A DNA stretch of 32,305 bases from Chthoniobacterales bacterium (GCA_025934755.1 JAICWQ010000013.1:1-32305); one strand, 5' to 3'; shown: positions 16,211-24,413, numbered from the stretch's first letter. Translations and numbers: made by a program. Notes: generated from the sequence alone by a model not told the origin.

Positions 16211-17404
16211 TCACCGTCCATACTGGGATGCAGGAACCGCGCCGGTTGGATTCAACTGAGCAAGCCGCCGGGCGCGGATTTGGCCAACGGCCCATTGCGC
16301 ATGTTCGGCGATCAACGGCTCGGGATCGGTTGTGCTCCGCTCGAGGGCGGCCAAATCGTCCCGGGTGCCGACGTTGCCCAGGGCTACGCAAACGTTTCGC
16401 AGAAAGCCGCGTCGCTTGATTCGTTTGATCGGCGAGTTGCGAAATAGCGCGCGAAATTCGGCGTCAGTCAGTCGCAGATAATCGCGCAAGGCAAATCCGG
16501 TTGTCGATTGTTGCGCGGTGAACGCGCTTTCACGAGAGGTCTTGGCAAATCGATTCCACGGACAGGCGTCCAGACAATCATCGCAGCCAAAAATTCGGTC
16601 ACCTATCAATGGCCGCAAGTCCATGGGAATAGCACCTTTCAATTCGATCGTGAGATAGGAAATGCAGCGGCGCGCGTCCAGTTTGTGGGGCGCGGTGATC
16701 GCGCCGGTGGGGCAAGCGTTGATGCAGCGTTCGCATGTTCCGCAACGCTCGCGCACTGGCTCATCCGGCGGAAGTTGAATCGTCGTCAGAATTTCGGCGA
16801 TGAAAAACCACGTCCCGAGTTTTTCGTCGACCAACATCGTGCTCTTTCCGTGCCATCCGATTCCGGCGTGGGCTGCGTGATCGCGTTCCAAAATTGGTCC
16901 GGTATCGACATAACATTTTTGCGCGCCGCCAGATTCGCGGAGGAACTCGTCGATTTTCTTCAGCTTGGCCTCTATAACAGCGTGATAATCATCCCCCCAC
17001 GCGTAGCGCGCGATCCTTCCTCTGGCGGGCATGGCATCTGCCGTGGCATCGGCATCCTGCCGATGTGGCATCAACTGGAAGCCGATGCCCGTTTGTTCAC
17101 CCTGAAAATAATTCAGCGCCAAAACGATTATCGATTTCGCGCCGGGCAAAATCTGCTGTGGATCGCGCCGCTTTTCTTCACCGCGCGCCATATATTGCAT
17201 CTCGCCGTGCGCGCCGTTTTCCAGCCAGGCCTGAAATTCATCGACATGCGGAGGGGGATCGCAGAGTGCGACGCGGCACGAATCAAAACCAAGCTGATGC
17301 GCAAAATCGACAAGCCGCGTTTTTAGGCGGATGGCACTGTCCCCATCGCTGCAGTCCGGGCCGGACTGGAGCGTTCCACCAATGTCTTGTTTTATCGCGT
17401 TCAT
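16211..17404 (-). CDS. queG: Epoxyqueuosine reductase with an in-frame repeat insertion
   Basis: A 397-residue enzyme making queuosine from epoxyqueuosine in tRNA (cobalamin and two 4Fe-4S clusters). Cluster ligands: Cys221, 224, 227, 231 (CGTCERCINACP) and Cys247, 274, 277, 281 (CDDCLDACPWN). Asp167 in VDTGPILERD is the expected general acid. The C-terminus is the usual HEAT-like region (RRGFLRNVCVALGNVG). Residues 105-126 (TGIGFQLMPHRQ then DADATADAMP) are absent from normal QueG between ALNYFQGE and RGRIARYAWGDDYH; they are encoded by a REP-like palindrome. The site is a surface loop, so activity is probably kept. ATG at 17404 overlaps the aroK stop by 4 bases. Confidence 0.95.
   Translation of the reverse strand: MNAIKQDIGGTLQSGPDCSDGDSAIRLKTRLVDFAHQLGFDSCRVALCDPPPHVDEFQAWLENGAHGEMQYMARGEEKRRDPQQILPGAKSIIVLALNYFQGEQTGIGFQLMPHRQDADATADAMPARGRIARYAWGDDYHAVIEAKLKKIDEFLRESGGAQKCYVDTGPILERDHAAHAGIGWHGKSTMLVDEKLGTWFFIAEILTTIQLPPDEPVRERCGTCERCINACPTGAITAPHKLDARRCISYLTIELKGAIPMDLRPLIGDRIFGCDDCLDACPWNRFAKTSRESAFTAQQSTTGFALRDYLRLTDAEFRALFRNSPIKRIKRRGFLRNVCVALGNVGTRDDLAALERSTTDPEPLIAEHAQWAVGQIRARRLAQLNPTGAVPASQYGR
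17043..17090. repeat. REP-like palindrome in frame inside queG
   Basis: Forty-eight bases starting GTGGCATCGGCATCCTGCCG and ending CTGGAAGCCGATGCCC. It contains the hairpin CATCGGCA-TCC-TGCCGATG (8-bp stem, 3-nt loop) and outer arms GGCATCGGC/GCCGATGCC. On the minus strand it is translated GIGFQLMPHRQDADA. Confidence 0.85.
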
Positions 17405-17943
17405 GGCTGCGCCAAGTGTTCGATCTTGACTAAAATCATGTCAGCGATCTGGTCGTGATTCACGCTCGCGGTGTTGATTTCAAAGTCGGCCGCCGCCTGG
17501 TAAAGGGGCACCCGCTGACGGAAGAGGTCGGAAAAAATTGTACGCGGATTGCTATTTTGAAGCAACGGCCGCGTGTTCCGTCGTGAAGCCCGTTCGAAGA
17601 GAGTCGGTTCATCCGCATTCAACCAAACAATCGTGCCCAGCCGCTTCAAACGTTCGACATTCTCGGGACGGAGCACGATTCCGCCGCCTGTCGTGATAAT
17701 CGACGCCCGACCTGGCGCAAGGCGGCCGAGCAGTTCGGTTTCCGCGTTACGAAACTTTTCTTCGCCATGTTTTGCAAAAATTTCCGCGATGGACATTCCG
17801 AACTGTGCTGCAACAGCTTCGTCTGTGTCGATTCGGCCCAAACCCGTTCGCCGTGCCAGCACTCGACCCACCGATGATTTGCCGGCGCCCATCATGCCGA
17901 TGAGGACGATCGATTTGGCGGCATTCACGGCGAAATATCTCAT
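17401..17943 (-). CDS. aroK: Shikimate kinase
   Basis: A 180-residue P-loop kinase that phosphorylates shikimate at the 3-position in the chorismate pathway. Walker A is GMMGAGKSS; GRIDTDEAVAA carries the substrate-binding Asp of the DTD motif (here IDTD); ITTGGGIVLRPEN is the conserved GGG shikimate-binding loop; the lid region is RNTRPLLQ. I use the ATG at 17943; a TTG two codons upstream is weaker. That ATG lies inside the terminal TTAATGAG of a 115-bp intergenic repeat, so the repeat supplied the start codon. It is translationally coupled to queG by a 4-base overlap. Confidence 0.94.
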   Translation of the reverse strand: MRYFAVNAAKSIVLIGMMGAGKSSVGRVLARRTGLGRIDTDEAVAAQFGMSIAEIFAKHGEEKFRNAETELLGRLAPGRASIITTGGGIVLRPENVERLKRLGTIVWLNADEPTLFERASRRNTRPLLQNSNPRTIFSDLFRQRVPLYQAAADFEINTASVNHDQIADMILVKIEHLAQP

Positions 17944-18055
17944 TAACAACCGGCTTCAGCCAGATGGGTTTCGAGCCGGCTAAATAGGCAATCCGTTTAA
18001 ACAGGTTATCGGGTCGCGTAGACATTGCACCGCGCTGAAGCGCGGTGTTAATGAG
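17941..18055. repeat. Intergenic repeat of the TTAACACC...GGTGTTAATGAG family, copy 1
   Basis: About 115 bases with inverted ends (CATTAACAACCGGCTTCAGCC at the left, GCTGAAGCGCGGTGTTAATG at the right) and a central CCGTTTAAAC core. It fills most of the divergent aroK/purE promoter region. Related copies are at 23169-23304 and 30888-31000, and a fragment resembling one end (CGCGCTGAAG...TGTTAAC) lies upstream of purB near 7085-7105. Confidence 0.75.
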
Positions 18056-18107
18056 AATACAGTGCTGAAAGAAGTTGCGGCAAAGCCGTGTCCGACCAAA
18101 CTGCAAC

Positions 18108-18599
18108 ATGGCTGAATCGAAACCGCTGGTCGCGATCATCATGGGGAGCAAATCGGATTGGGATACCATGCGTCACGCTTCCGAGACACTGGATGAGCTT
18201 GGCGTGCCTAACGAGGCCCGTGTGTTATCTGCGCATCGCACGCCGGAAGCGACCACAGATTTCGCGCGCAAAGCTTCCGACCGCGGGCTACGGGTAATCA
18301 TTGCCGGCGCAGGCGGGGCCGCGCATTTAGCAGGAGTTATCGCTGCCCATACCATCTTGCCGGTGCTTGGGGTGCCGATTCAATCGAAGTTGCAAGGGTT
18401 GGATTCACTTTTGTCGACCGCCCAAATGCCCGGCGGGATTCCGGTTGGAACTCTCGCAATCGGGGACGCCGGCGCAAAAAACGCCGCCCTTCTTGCCGTG
18501 GCCATCCTCGCTACCACTGACAAAAAACTTCGGCAAAAGCTCGAAGCGTTTCGCAAGAAACAATCCGAAAGCGTTCTTTCCGCGAAACTCCCGAAGTGA
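18108..18599 (+). CDS. purE: N5-carboxyaminoimidazole ribonucleotide mutase
   Basis: A 163-residue class I PurE, which moves the carboxylate of N5-CAIR to give CAIR in purine synthesis. [14 protein letters not shown] is the phosphate-binding loop; [11 protein letters not shown] carries the catalytic His; [20 protein letters not shown] and [10 protein letters not shown] complete the site. I start at ATG 18108 ([17 protein letters not shown]). The stop overlaps the GTG start of tsaC by 4 bases (GTGA), so the two are coupled. No purK is present next to it. Confidence 0.96.
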   Translation: MAESKPLVAIIMGSKSDWDTMRHASETLDELGVPNEARVLSAHRTPEATTDFARKASDRGLRVIIAGAGGAAHLAGVIAAHTILPVLGVPIQSKLQGLDSLLSTAQMPGGIPVGTLAIGDAGAKNAALLAVAILATTDKKLRQKLEAFRKKQSESVLSAKLPK

Positions 18600-20224
18600 A
18601 GACGGAAATTCTGGCCGCGTGGCATCGGCATCCTGCCGATGATCATGGGCTGGAAGCCGATGCTGCAATACGGGCGGTAGAATTGCTGAGCAAAGGCGAA
18701 GTCGTCGCGCTCCCGACCGAAACGGTCTACGGGCTCGCGGCCGACGCGCTTGACCCGATTGCCGTCGCGAAAATTTTCGAGGCCAAGGGCCGGCCGCGCT
18801 TCGACCCGTTGATCGTTCATCTGCCGAATCGCGATTGGCTGGAGAAGATCGCGGACGTTTCGCCGCGCGATCGGGAATTCGTTGCAAAGCTCGCTGAAAA
18901 ATTCTGGCCCGGGCCGCTCACAATTGTTTTGCCAAAAGTCGCAGAAGTTCCGGACATCGTGACTGCCGGGTTGGACACGGTCGCCGTTCGAATCAGTGCC
19001 CATCCGGTTTTTGCTGAAATCGTTCAGAAATTTGGAAAACCGTTGGCGGCGCCGAGCGCAAATCGATTTGGTCGAATTAGTCCGACGACGGCGAAACACG
19101 TCATGGACGAACTCAACAATTTGGTTCCGTTGATTATCGACGCCGGCCCGACCACGCATGGGATTGAATCGACCATCGTGCGTGTCTCGGACAGCAAACT
19201 AGAGATTTTGCGGCGCGGTCCGATCACGTCCGAACAGCTTCGTGGCATGGGTTTCCAGCCGATGAATCCCCAGGAAGACATCTCGATTCGCGACGGGGCA
19301 AATCTGCCGCACTGGCAACAGGAAGGCGCGACTTATTCAGTGACTTTTCGTCTCGCGGATGCGCTGCCGCAGCGCGTCATCGGGGAATGGAAATCTGAAC
19401 GTCGGGATATTGTTTTGACCGCGTGCCAGCATAACCGCCAACTCACGGACATGGAACGATCACGTTTAGCTAAACTATTTTCCGAAAAGGTTGAGAAATA
19501 TCTGGATGCGGGCCATGGAAGGTGCTGGCTGCAAGACGCCCGCATTGCCCAGGTAATCCGTGACGCGCTTCTTCATTTCGACGGCGAACGTTACTATCTT
19601 TCAGCGTGGTGCGTGATGCCTAATCACGTCCATGCGGTTGTTCGACCAAAACCCCGCCATTCGCTTTCTGACATCCTGCACGCCTGGAAATCATTTACTG
19701 CAAAGGAAGCAAATCGAATACTGAATCGTCGCGGTCAATTTTGGCAGCCGGAGTCGTACGATCACTTGATATGCGACGAGGACGACTTCCAAAACCAAAT
19801 CCGTTACGTGATTGAAAATCCGACGAAAGCTGGGCTCAAGGCATGGCCGTGGGCGAGCCGCCCCGACTTGGGAATAGAAGCTCATCGGCTGGAAGCCGAT
19901 GCCACAAGAGTCTCTGCGCCGGGGCAATTGCCATCGCACTACGCGCCAAAAACACCCCTTCGCCTTGTTGACCACTTAACAACGTTCAAGTCCAGCCAAC
20001 GCTGCGGATTACTCGCCTGGAATCCGGTCGAGAAGGACGAGCGTTTCGTCGCGATTCGAAATTTGAGCGATAAACAGGATCTTCGGGAAGCGGCCGCGAA
20101 TCTGTTTCGGTATTTGCGCGAGCTCGACGACCTCGGCCTCGATCTTATCGTTGCAGAACAAGTTCCTTCTCAGGGACTCGGGGCTGCGATTTTGGATCGG
20201 CTGACTCGCGCGTCGCACGTTTAG
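18596..20224 (+). CDS. tsaC: Threonylcarbamoyl-AMP synthase (TsaC/Sua5) with a RAYT transposase embedded in frame
   Basis: A continuous 542-codon frame with three parts. Residues 24-215 are the YrdC domain that makes threonylcarbamoyl-AMP for tRNA t6A37: [18 protein letters not shown] (Lys64, Arg66), PSAN (Ser154, Asn156), THGIESTIV. Residues 439-542 are the Sua5 C-terminal domain, opening with [16 protein letters not shown], the linker motif that closes over the active site. Between them, about 216-438 are a complete REP-associated tyrosine transposase: [22 protein letters not shown] motif [11 protein letters not shown] (His344, His346), [11 protein letters not shown], and [13 protein letters not shown] with likely nucleophile Tyr404. 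Residues 8-23 ([15 protein letters not shown]) come from another REP copy. Normal Sua5 has only a short linker here. Start GTG 18596, overlapping purE. The product may be a working chimera. Confidence 0.9.
   Translation: MKTEILAAWHRHPADDHGLEADAAIRAVELLSKGEVVALPTETVYGLAADALDPIAVAKIFEAKGRPRFDPLIVHLPNRDWLEKIADVSPRDREFVAKLAEKFWPGPLTIVLPKVAEVPDIVTAGLDTVAVRISAHPVFAEIVQKFGKPLAAPSANRFGRISPTTAKHVMDELNNLVPLIIDAGPTTHGIESTIVRVSDSKLEILRRGPITSEQLRGMGFQPMNPQEDISIRDGANLPHWQQEGATYSVTFRLADALPQRVIGEWKSERRDIVLTACQHNRQLTDMERSRLAKLFSEKVEKYLDAGHGRCWLQDARIAQVIRDALLHFDGERYYLSAWCVMPNHVHAVVRPKPRHSLSDILHAWKSFTAKEANRILNRRGQFWQPESYDHLICDEDDFQNQIRYVIENPTKAGLKAWPWASRPDLGIEAHRLEADATRVSAPGQLPSHYAPKTPLRLVDHLTTFKSSQRCGLLAWNPVEKDERFVAIRNLSDKQDLREAAANLFRYLRELDDLGLDLIVAEQVPSQGLGAAILDRLTRASHV
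18619..18664. repeat. REP-like palindrome in frame at the tsaC N-terminus
   Basis: Starts GTGGCATCGGCATCCTGCCG and ends GGCTGGAAGCCGATGC. Same hairpin modules as the queG copy, but here translated on the plus strand in another frame ([15 protein letters not shown]). Confidence 0.85.
19242..19905 (+). mobile_element. REP-associated tyrosine transposase (RAYT) unit with terminal inverted REP modules
   Basis: The unit of about 664 bp begins with a 24-nt module (19242-19265, GTGGCATGGGTTTCCAGCCG...) and ends with its inverted copy (19882-19905, ...GGCTGGAAGCCGATGCCAC); 22 of 24 positions match by hand. The transposase has its own plausible start at ATG 19262 ([12 protein letters not shown]) within the left module, but no stop of its own: it reads through the right module into the host gene. 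HUH and Tyr motifs are intact, so it may still be active. RAYTs are single-strand transposases of the IS200/IS605 type associated with REP palindromes; the same palindromes are found elsewhere in this window. Confidence 0.88.
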
Positions 20225-21821
20225 GATCAAAATTCAGGCAGGCCTCAATGAATCCTTTGAACAATGGATGCGGCTTGTTCGGCTTGCTTTGAAATTCGGG
20301 GTGATACTGGCAGCCGACGAAATAGGGATGATCGCGAAGCTCGATCAGTTCCGCCAGGGTCCCGTCGGGCGAGGTTCCTGAGATCACGAAACCTTTGTCC
20401 GCCATTCGATCGCGATACTGCATGTTGAATTCGTAACGGTGCCGGTGCCGTTCCATGACATCGCGGGCTCCGTAAATTTTCTCGGCCAGGGTGCCTTTCG
20501 CGATCTTGGTCGGCCAGGTGCCGAGCCGCATGCTGCCTCCTTTGCTCTGAATTTTTTCGCGTTGCTCCTCCAGCAAAGAAATCACCGGGTCGGGCGTTTC
20601 GGGATCGAACTCAGTGCTGTTTGCGTTTTGAACGCCGCAAACATTGCGGGCAAATTCAATTGTCGCCACTTGCATTCCCAGACAGAGACCGAGAAAGGGC
20701 ATGCCGTGCTCCCGGGCGTAGCGGGCCGCTTTGATTTTTCCCTCAACCCCGCGCTCGCCGAATCCGCCGGGAATCAGAAGCCCATTCACGTCCTGCAATT
20801 GGGCGCCGACTCGATCCTGAAGCGATTCGGCGTCGACCAACTTCAGTTCAATGCCGCAATCCTGGCTTGCTGCCGCGTGGGTGAGCGATTCGTAAATACT
20901 TTTGTAAGCGTCCTGCAGGTGAATGTATTTCCCCACCACCGCGATCTTGACCCGTTTTCGCGGATTGATGACGCAATCGACAAATTTCTTCCAGCTCGTC
21001 AGGTTCGGCTCCGGAGTTTTCAGGTGAAGCAAATCGCAAACGAGTTTGTCCAAACCTTCCTCGTGCAGCATCAGCGGCGCTTCGTAGATGGTGTGCTCGA
21101 CGTCGCGCGCTTCGATCACCGCCTTCTCTGAAACGCTGCAGAACATCGACAGTTTCTGCCGCAGTTCGCGATCGATCGGTTTCTCGCTCCGGCAAATCAA
21201 CACCTGAGGTTGCAACCCGATTTCGCGCAGCTTGGCCACGCTTTGCTGGGTCGGCTTCGTTTTCAATTCGGCCGCCGCTTTGATGTACGGCACAAGCGTG
21301 ACGTGCATGTTCACCACGTTCTGGGCGCCGACTTCCAGAATGAATTGGCGGATTGCTTCCAAAAACGGCAGACCTTCGATGTCGCCGGTCGTTCCGCCGA
21401 TCTCGGTAATCACGACGTCGTATTTGGATTCATCGGAAATTTCGCGGATCCGGTCTTCGATCTCGTCAGTGACGTGCGGAATCACCTGGACCGTTTTGCC
21501 CAGGTAATCGCCACGGCGCTCTTTGAGAATGACCGATTCGTAAACCTGGCCGCTGGTCAGATTGTTGTGGCGCGACAGCACGCAATTGGTGAAACGCTCG
21601 TAGTGGCCGAGATCGAGATCGGTCTCGGCGCCATCATTTAACACATAAACCTCGCCGTGTTGAAACGGATTCATCGTCCCTGGGTCGACATTGAGATAGG
21701 GATCGAATTTTTGGAGAACAACGCGCAGTCCGCGCGCTTCCAGCAGAGTGCCAAGGGACGCCGCGGCCAGGCCTTTGCCTAACGAACTAACCACACCGCC
21801 GGTGACGAAAATGTACTTCAT
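20145..21821 (-). CDS. pyrG: CTP synthase
   Basis: A 558-residue enzyme that aminates UTP to CTP with glutamine. The synthase domain starts KYIFVTGGVVSSLGKG and holds GGTTGDIEGLPFLEAIRQ. The glutaminase domain has the nucleophile Cys in LGLCLGMQVA, the GGFGERGVEGK oxyanion loop and the HPEFQSKPNKPHPLF His/Glu region. The final 80 bases overlap the end of tsaC on the other strand; the overlap covers the C-terminal tail beyond the conserved fold ([16 protein letters not shown]). It starts within the stop of kdsB (ATGA overlap). CTP is the co-substrate of KdsB, so the pairing makes metabolic sense. Confidence 0.97.
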   Translation of the reverse strand: MKYIFVTGGVVSSLGKGLAAASLGTLLEARGLRVVLQKFDPYLNVDPGTMNPFQHGEVYVLNDGAETDLDLGHYERFTNCVLSRHNNLTSGQVYESVILKERRGDYLGKTVQVIPHVTDEIEDRIREISDESKYDVVITEIGGTTGDIEGLPFLEAIRQFILEVGAQNVVNMHVTLVPYIKAAAELKTKPTQQSVAKLREIGLQPQVLICRSEKPIDRELRQKLSMFCSVSEKAVIEARDVEHTIYEAPLMLHEEGLDKLVCDLLHLKTPEPNLTSWKKFVDCVINPRKRVKIAVVGKYIHLQDAYKSIYESLTHAAASQDCGIELKLVDAESLQDRVGAQLQDVNGLLIPGGFGERGVEGKIKAARYAREHGMPFLGLCLGMQVATIEFARNVCGVQNANSTEFDPETPDPVISLLEEQREKIQSKGGSMRLGTWPTKIAKGTLAEKIYGARDVMERHRHRYEFNMQYRDRMADKGFVISGTSPDGTLAELIELRDHPYFVGCQYHPEFQSKPNKPHPLFKGFIEACLNFDPKRATRESADPKSQPRVPEKELVLQR

Positions 21822-22630
21822 CTTGAATCGTCATATTGGCTTCCAGCCAAAGTCTTCATCGGCAGGATGCCGATGCCACGTTTTCGGTTTGCGCGAGCCA
21901 GCTTTCGCTCCAGCGCTTTTGCGTCGGCCGGCGTGTCTACGCCAGGCGATCCATGTTTCGTGAGAAGCACATGAACCGTTACACCATTTTCCAGCGCGCG
22001 CAATTGCTCGAGCGATTCCGCGCGTTCCAGCGGACTCGGTTTCCATTTCACAAAGTCGAGCAATGTTTTTCGCCGAAAACCGTAGACACCCTGGTGCCGT
22101 AAATATTTGATCGCCACCGATCGATTCCGCGGGAAGGGGATCGCGTAACGCGAAAAGTAAAGAGCGTTGCCATCAAGGTCGACAATCACCTTCACCTGAT
22201 GGGGTGAAGCGGCTTGGGCGGCGTTTTCGAATGGATGCGCCGCGGTGACCACGCCGATCTTGGGATTTGACCGCAGAGTTTCAACCAAACGATTCAGGAG
22301 GGCTGGCTCGACCAGCGGTTCGTCGCCTTGAATATTTAGAACAAAATCGAAATGGGGGCTCTTGCCGGCCACCTCAGCGATCCGATCAGTCCCGGTCTGG
22401 TGACTTTTCGAGGTCAGCGCTACCTCGGCGCCCCAATCGAACGCGGCCTTTGCGATCCGCATGTCGTCCGTCGCGATGAGGACCGAATCCAAGCTCTTGG
22501 CTCGGCAACATTGTTCCCAGACGTGTTGAAGAAGCGGCTTGTTTGCAATAAGATGCAACGGTTTTCCCGGAAAACGCGTCGAACCCCAACGGGCTGGAAT
22601 TATGCCTACCGCTTTAGTTGCGCGTTTCAT
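21818..22630 (-). CDS. kdsB: 3-deoxy-manno-octulosonate cytidylyltransferase
   Basis: A 270-residue CMP-KDO synthetase, activating KDO for lipopolysaccharide inner core. IIPARWGSTRFPGKPL is the nucleotide-binding N-terminus; NIQGDEPLVEP, YFSRYAIPF and KYLRHQGVYGFR are the family motifs. The fold normally ends near the segment KALERKLARANRK; here a tail ([15 protein letters not shown] then YDDSR) is added, encoded by a REP-like palindrome. The start ATG 22630 lies inside the gmhB 3' end (17-base overlap), and its stop overlaps the pyrG start. It belongs to the hldA-gmhB-kdsB-pyrG LPS precursor operon. Confidence 0.95.
   Translation of the reverse strand: MKRATKAVGIIPARWGSTRFPGKPLHLIANKPLLQHVWEQCCRAKSLDSVLIATDDMRIAKAAFDWGAEVALTSKSHQTGTDRIAEVAGKSPHFDFVLNIQGDEPLVEPALLNRLVETLRSNPKIGVVTAAHPFENAAQAASPHQVKVIVDLDGNALYFSRYAIPFPRNRSVAIKYLRHQGVYGFRRKTLLDFVKWKPSPLERAESLEQLRALENGVTVHVLLTKHGSPGVDTPADAKALERKLARANRKRGIGILPMKTLAGSQYDDSR
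21836..21880. repeat. REP-like palindrome in frame at the kdsB 3' end
   Basis: Contains TTGGCT-TCC-AGCCAA (6-bp stem, 3-nt loop) and CATCGGCA-GGA-TGCCGATG (8-bp stem, 3-nt loop), then GCCACG. On the minus strand it is read RGIGILPM...LAGSQ. It lies just ahead of the pyrG start codon. Confidence 0.85.
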
Positions 22631-23159
22631 TAAGAATGATCTTCGCCGCCGCCGGGAAATCTTCCCCGACCCAGTCGGCGCAGCTTCCGTTGGTCATCTT
22701 ATCGAAGCCGGTTCGGACCCGGATCGCTCGGACGCCGGCATTATGCGCGCATTCGGCATCGATCTCCTTGTCTCCGATCAAAAATGAACGCGCAAGATCG
22801 ATATTATGATCGCGGGCGGCTTGCAGGACCATTCCCGGAGCGGGTTTTCGGCACTCCGACGGTTGTCCGGGAACATCCGGGCAAAAATAGGTCGCGTCGA
22901 TCAATCCATTGCCCAGCTGGCGCGAAACTTCCGCTTCGACGGCGCGATATTGGTCTTCAGTGAAAAAGCCGCGACCGATCCCGCTTTGGTTCGTGATGAC
23001 AATGATTTTGTAACCGGCGTTCTTGAGGTTACGCAACGCAGGCGCAACGCCGTCGAAAACCCGCACCTGGTCGGGTCGCGAACAATAATCAGCATCGTGC
23101 ATCAAAGTGCCGTCGCGATCGACAAAGACTGCTGGCGATCCTGGTCTATTGGACGACAT
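22614..23159 (-). CDS. gmhB: D-glycero-beta-D-manno-heptose 1,7-bisphosphate 7-phosphatase
   Basis: A 181-residue HAD-superfamily phosphatase that removes the 7-phosphate in ADP-heptose synthesis. FVDRDGTLMHDADY holds the nucleophile Asp14 and acid Asp16; ITNQSGIGRG is motif II; CRKPAPGM carries the motif III Lys; FLIGDKEIDAECAHNAG is motif IV. The structural zinc site of E. coli GmhB (CPHHP and CDC) is reduced: only Cys93 (CPDVP) and Cys103 (SECRKP) remain, so zinc may be absent. Specificity for the heptose rests on the hldA and kdsB neighbours; a histidinol-phosphatase-like HAD is the alternative. Confidence 0.88.
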   Translation of the reverse strand: MSSNRPGSPAVFVDRDGTLMHDADYCSRPDQVRVFDGVAPALRNLKNAGYKIIVITNQSGIGRGFFTEDQYRAVEAEVSRQLGNGLIDATYFCPDVPGQPSECRKPAPGMVLQAARDHNIDLARSFLIGDKEIDAECAHNAGVRAIRVRTGFDKMTNGSCADWVGEDFPAAAKIILNETRN

Positions 23160-23168
23160 AGCCTCTGA

Positions 23169-23304
23169 TTTAACACCGGCCTTCGGTCCGGTGATTTACA
23201 GACGGCGCGACCGAAACTGTTTTAACAGTTTTCCACCAAGAGAAGCCGCTAAAGCGGTTCGGTTCATCGTTGCCACTGCCGCCCGGCTGAAGCGGGGGGT
23301 TAAC
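23169..23304. repeat. Intergenic repeat of the TTAACACC...GGTTAAC family, copy 2
   Basis: About 136 bases between hldA and gmhB, inside the operon. Ends are TTTAACACCGGCC and GGCTGAAGC...GGGTTAAC. It contains internal hairpins (CACCGG-ccttcggt-CCGGTG, AAACTGTT-TT-AACAGTTT, AAGCCGC-TAAA-GCGGTT). As RNA it would be strongly folded and could uncouple expression of hldA from gmhB. Confidence 0.7.
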
Positions 23305-23311
23305 AAAATCT

Positions 23312-24319
23312 CTACTGCGCCTCATGTTCGAAACTAGCGATCAATTCGTCGCGCGTCACCGTGGCGGTGCCGAGTTTTCCAACCACCACCGCGCTGGCGT
23401 GGTTCGCGATTTGAGCCGCTTCCAGCGGCGTTGCGTCACAAGCGAGGGCGAGAGTAAATATCGCGATCGCGGTGTCGCCTGCGCCGGACACGTCGAAGAC
23501 ATCGCGCGCTTTAGCCGGAATGTGGTGAGGATGTTTTCCTTTTTCGAAAAACATCACGCCCTGTTCGCCGAGGGTGACCAAAAGATATTGGACGCCCCAT
23601 TTCTCGAGCAGGGCTTTTCCAGTGCGCACAAGGTCGACATCCTTTTTTGGCGCAAGATCAGCGTCGCGATTTGGAATACCCGCCGCAAGAAACGCTTCTG
23701 CCCGGTTCGGCTTCACCGCGGTAATCCCGGTCCAGTCGATCAAATTGTGCGGATTCGGATCGGCGGTAACGATCTTCTTCGCCCTCCGTGCGTCGCGGGC
23801 GATTTGCGCGACCAGCTCCGCAGCTAAAAATCCTTTGCCGTAGTCTTCGAAGATAATCGCGTCGAAATCTTTCAATCGTTTTCGCACCGCGGCGGCGACC
23901 TTCGCGATCTGCCTCGCCGAAAGCGCGGCGATTTTTTCGCGATCAACCCGGACCACCTGCTGATGGCGGGCAATGATTCGGGTTTTAACGATCGTAGAAA
24001 ATTTCTCATCCTCGACCGCGTCGGACACATCGATTTTGCACTGGCCGAGTAAATCGCGGAGTTGCTGACCGGTGCGATCTTTCCCGACCAAACCAATAAC
24101 CGAAACATGATCGACAAATTCCCGGAGATTGCGGGCGACGTTGGCGGCGCCGCCGGGGAAATAGGATTCGCGGGTGACTTCGACCACCGGCACCGGGGCT
24201 TCTGGCGAAATCCGGCCGACTTTGCCCCAGATAAACTCGTCCAGCATGAGGTCGCCGATGACCAGAACGCGCTTGGACGAGGTGCGGTCGAGAATTTGAC
24301 GGAGCCTTTTTAAGTCCAT
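23312..24319 (-). CDS. hldA: D-glycero-beta-D-manno-heptose-7-phosphate kinase (stand-alone RfaE1 domain)
   Basis: A 335-residue PfkB/ribokinase-family kinase that makes heptose 1,7-bisphosphate. GDLMLDEFIWGKVGRISPEAPVPVV is the characteristic RfaE N-terminus; YFPGGAANVARNL and DVSGAGDTAIAIFTLAL are the two PfkB signatures with the catalytic Asp in GAGDT. It ends after the kinase domain; the adenylyltransferase half found in E. coli HldE is not fused and is not in this window. It heads the hldA-gmhB-kdsB-pyrG operon. The start ATG 24319 faces the divergent gene at 24471. Confidence 0.93.
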   Translation of the reverse strand: MDLKRLRQILDRTSSKRVLVIGDLMLDEFIWGKVGRISPEAPVPVVEVTRESYFPGGAANVARNLREFVDHVSVIGLVGKDRTGQQLRDLLGQCKIDVSDAVEDEKFSTIVKTRIIARHQQVVRVDREKIAALSARQIAKVAAAVRKRLKDFDAIIFEDYGKGFLAAELVAQIARDARRAKKIVTADPNPHNLIDWTGITAVKPNRAEAFLAAGIPNRDADLAPKKDVDLVRTGKALLEKWGVQYLLVTLGEQGVMFFEKGKHPHHIPAKARDVFDVSGAGDTAIAIFTLALACDATPLEAAQIANHASAVVVGKLGTATVTRDELIASFEHEAQ

Positions 24320-24395
24320 AGGTGCGGCGAGACGCGATTTGGAGCGGAAAGAAGTGGGCGTGGGTAACTCAAAATTGCAAGGCGCAGGTATTTGT

Positions 24396-24413
24396 GCAGA
24401 ACCAAGGTTCTGC
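24396..24413. promoter_or_regulatory. Palindrome in a possible promoter ahead of the secreted-protein gene
   Basis: GCAGAACC-AA-GGTTCTGC is a perfect 8-bp inverted repeat. It sits between a weak -35-like TTGTGC (24392-24397) and a good -10-like TACAAT (24415-24420) with 17-bp spacing. An operator is possible; a stray REP-like hairpin is the alternative. No binding protein can be named. Confidence 0.3.

Noticed and set aside
18380-19159. Long open frame (259 codons) on the minus strand across purE and tsaC
   Set aside because: It lies opposite two well-recognised genes, resembles no family, and is rich in Arg, Pro and Phe as expected of an antisense shadow.
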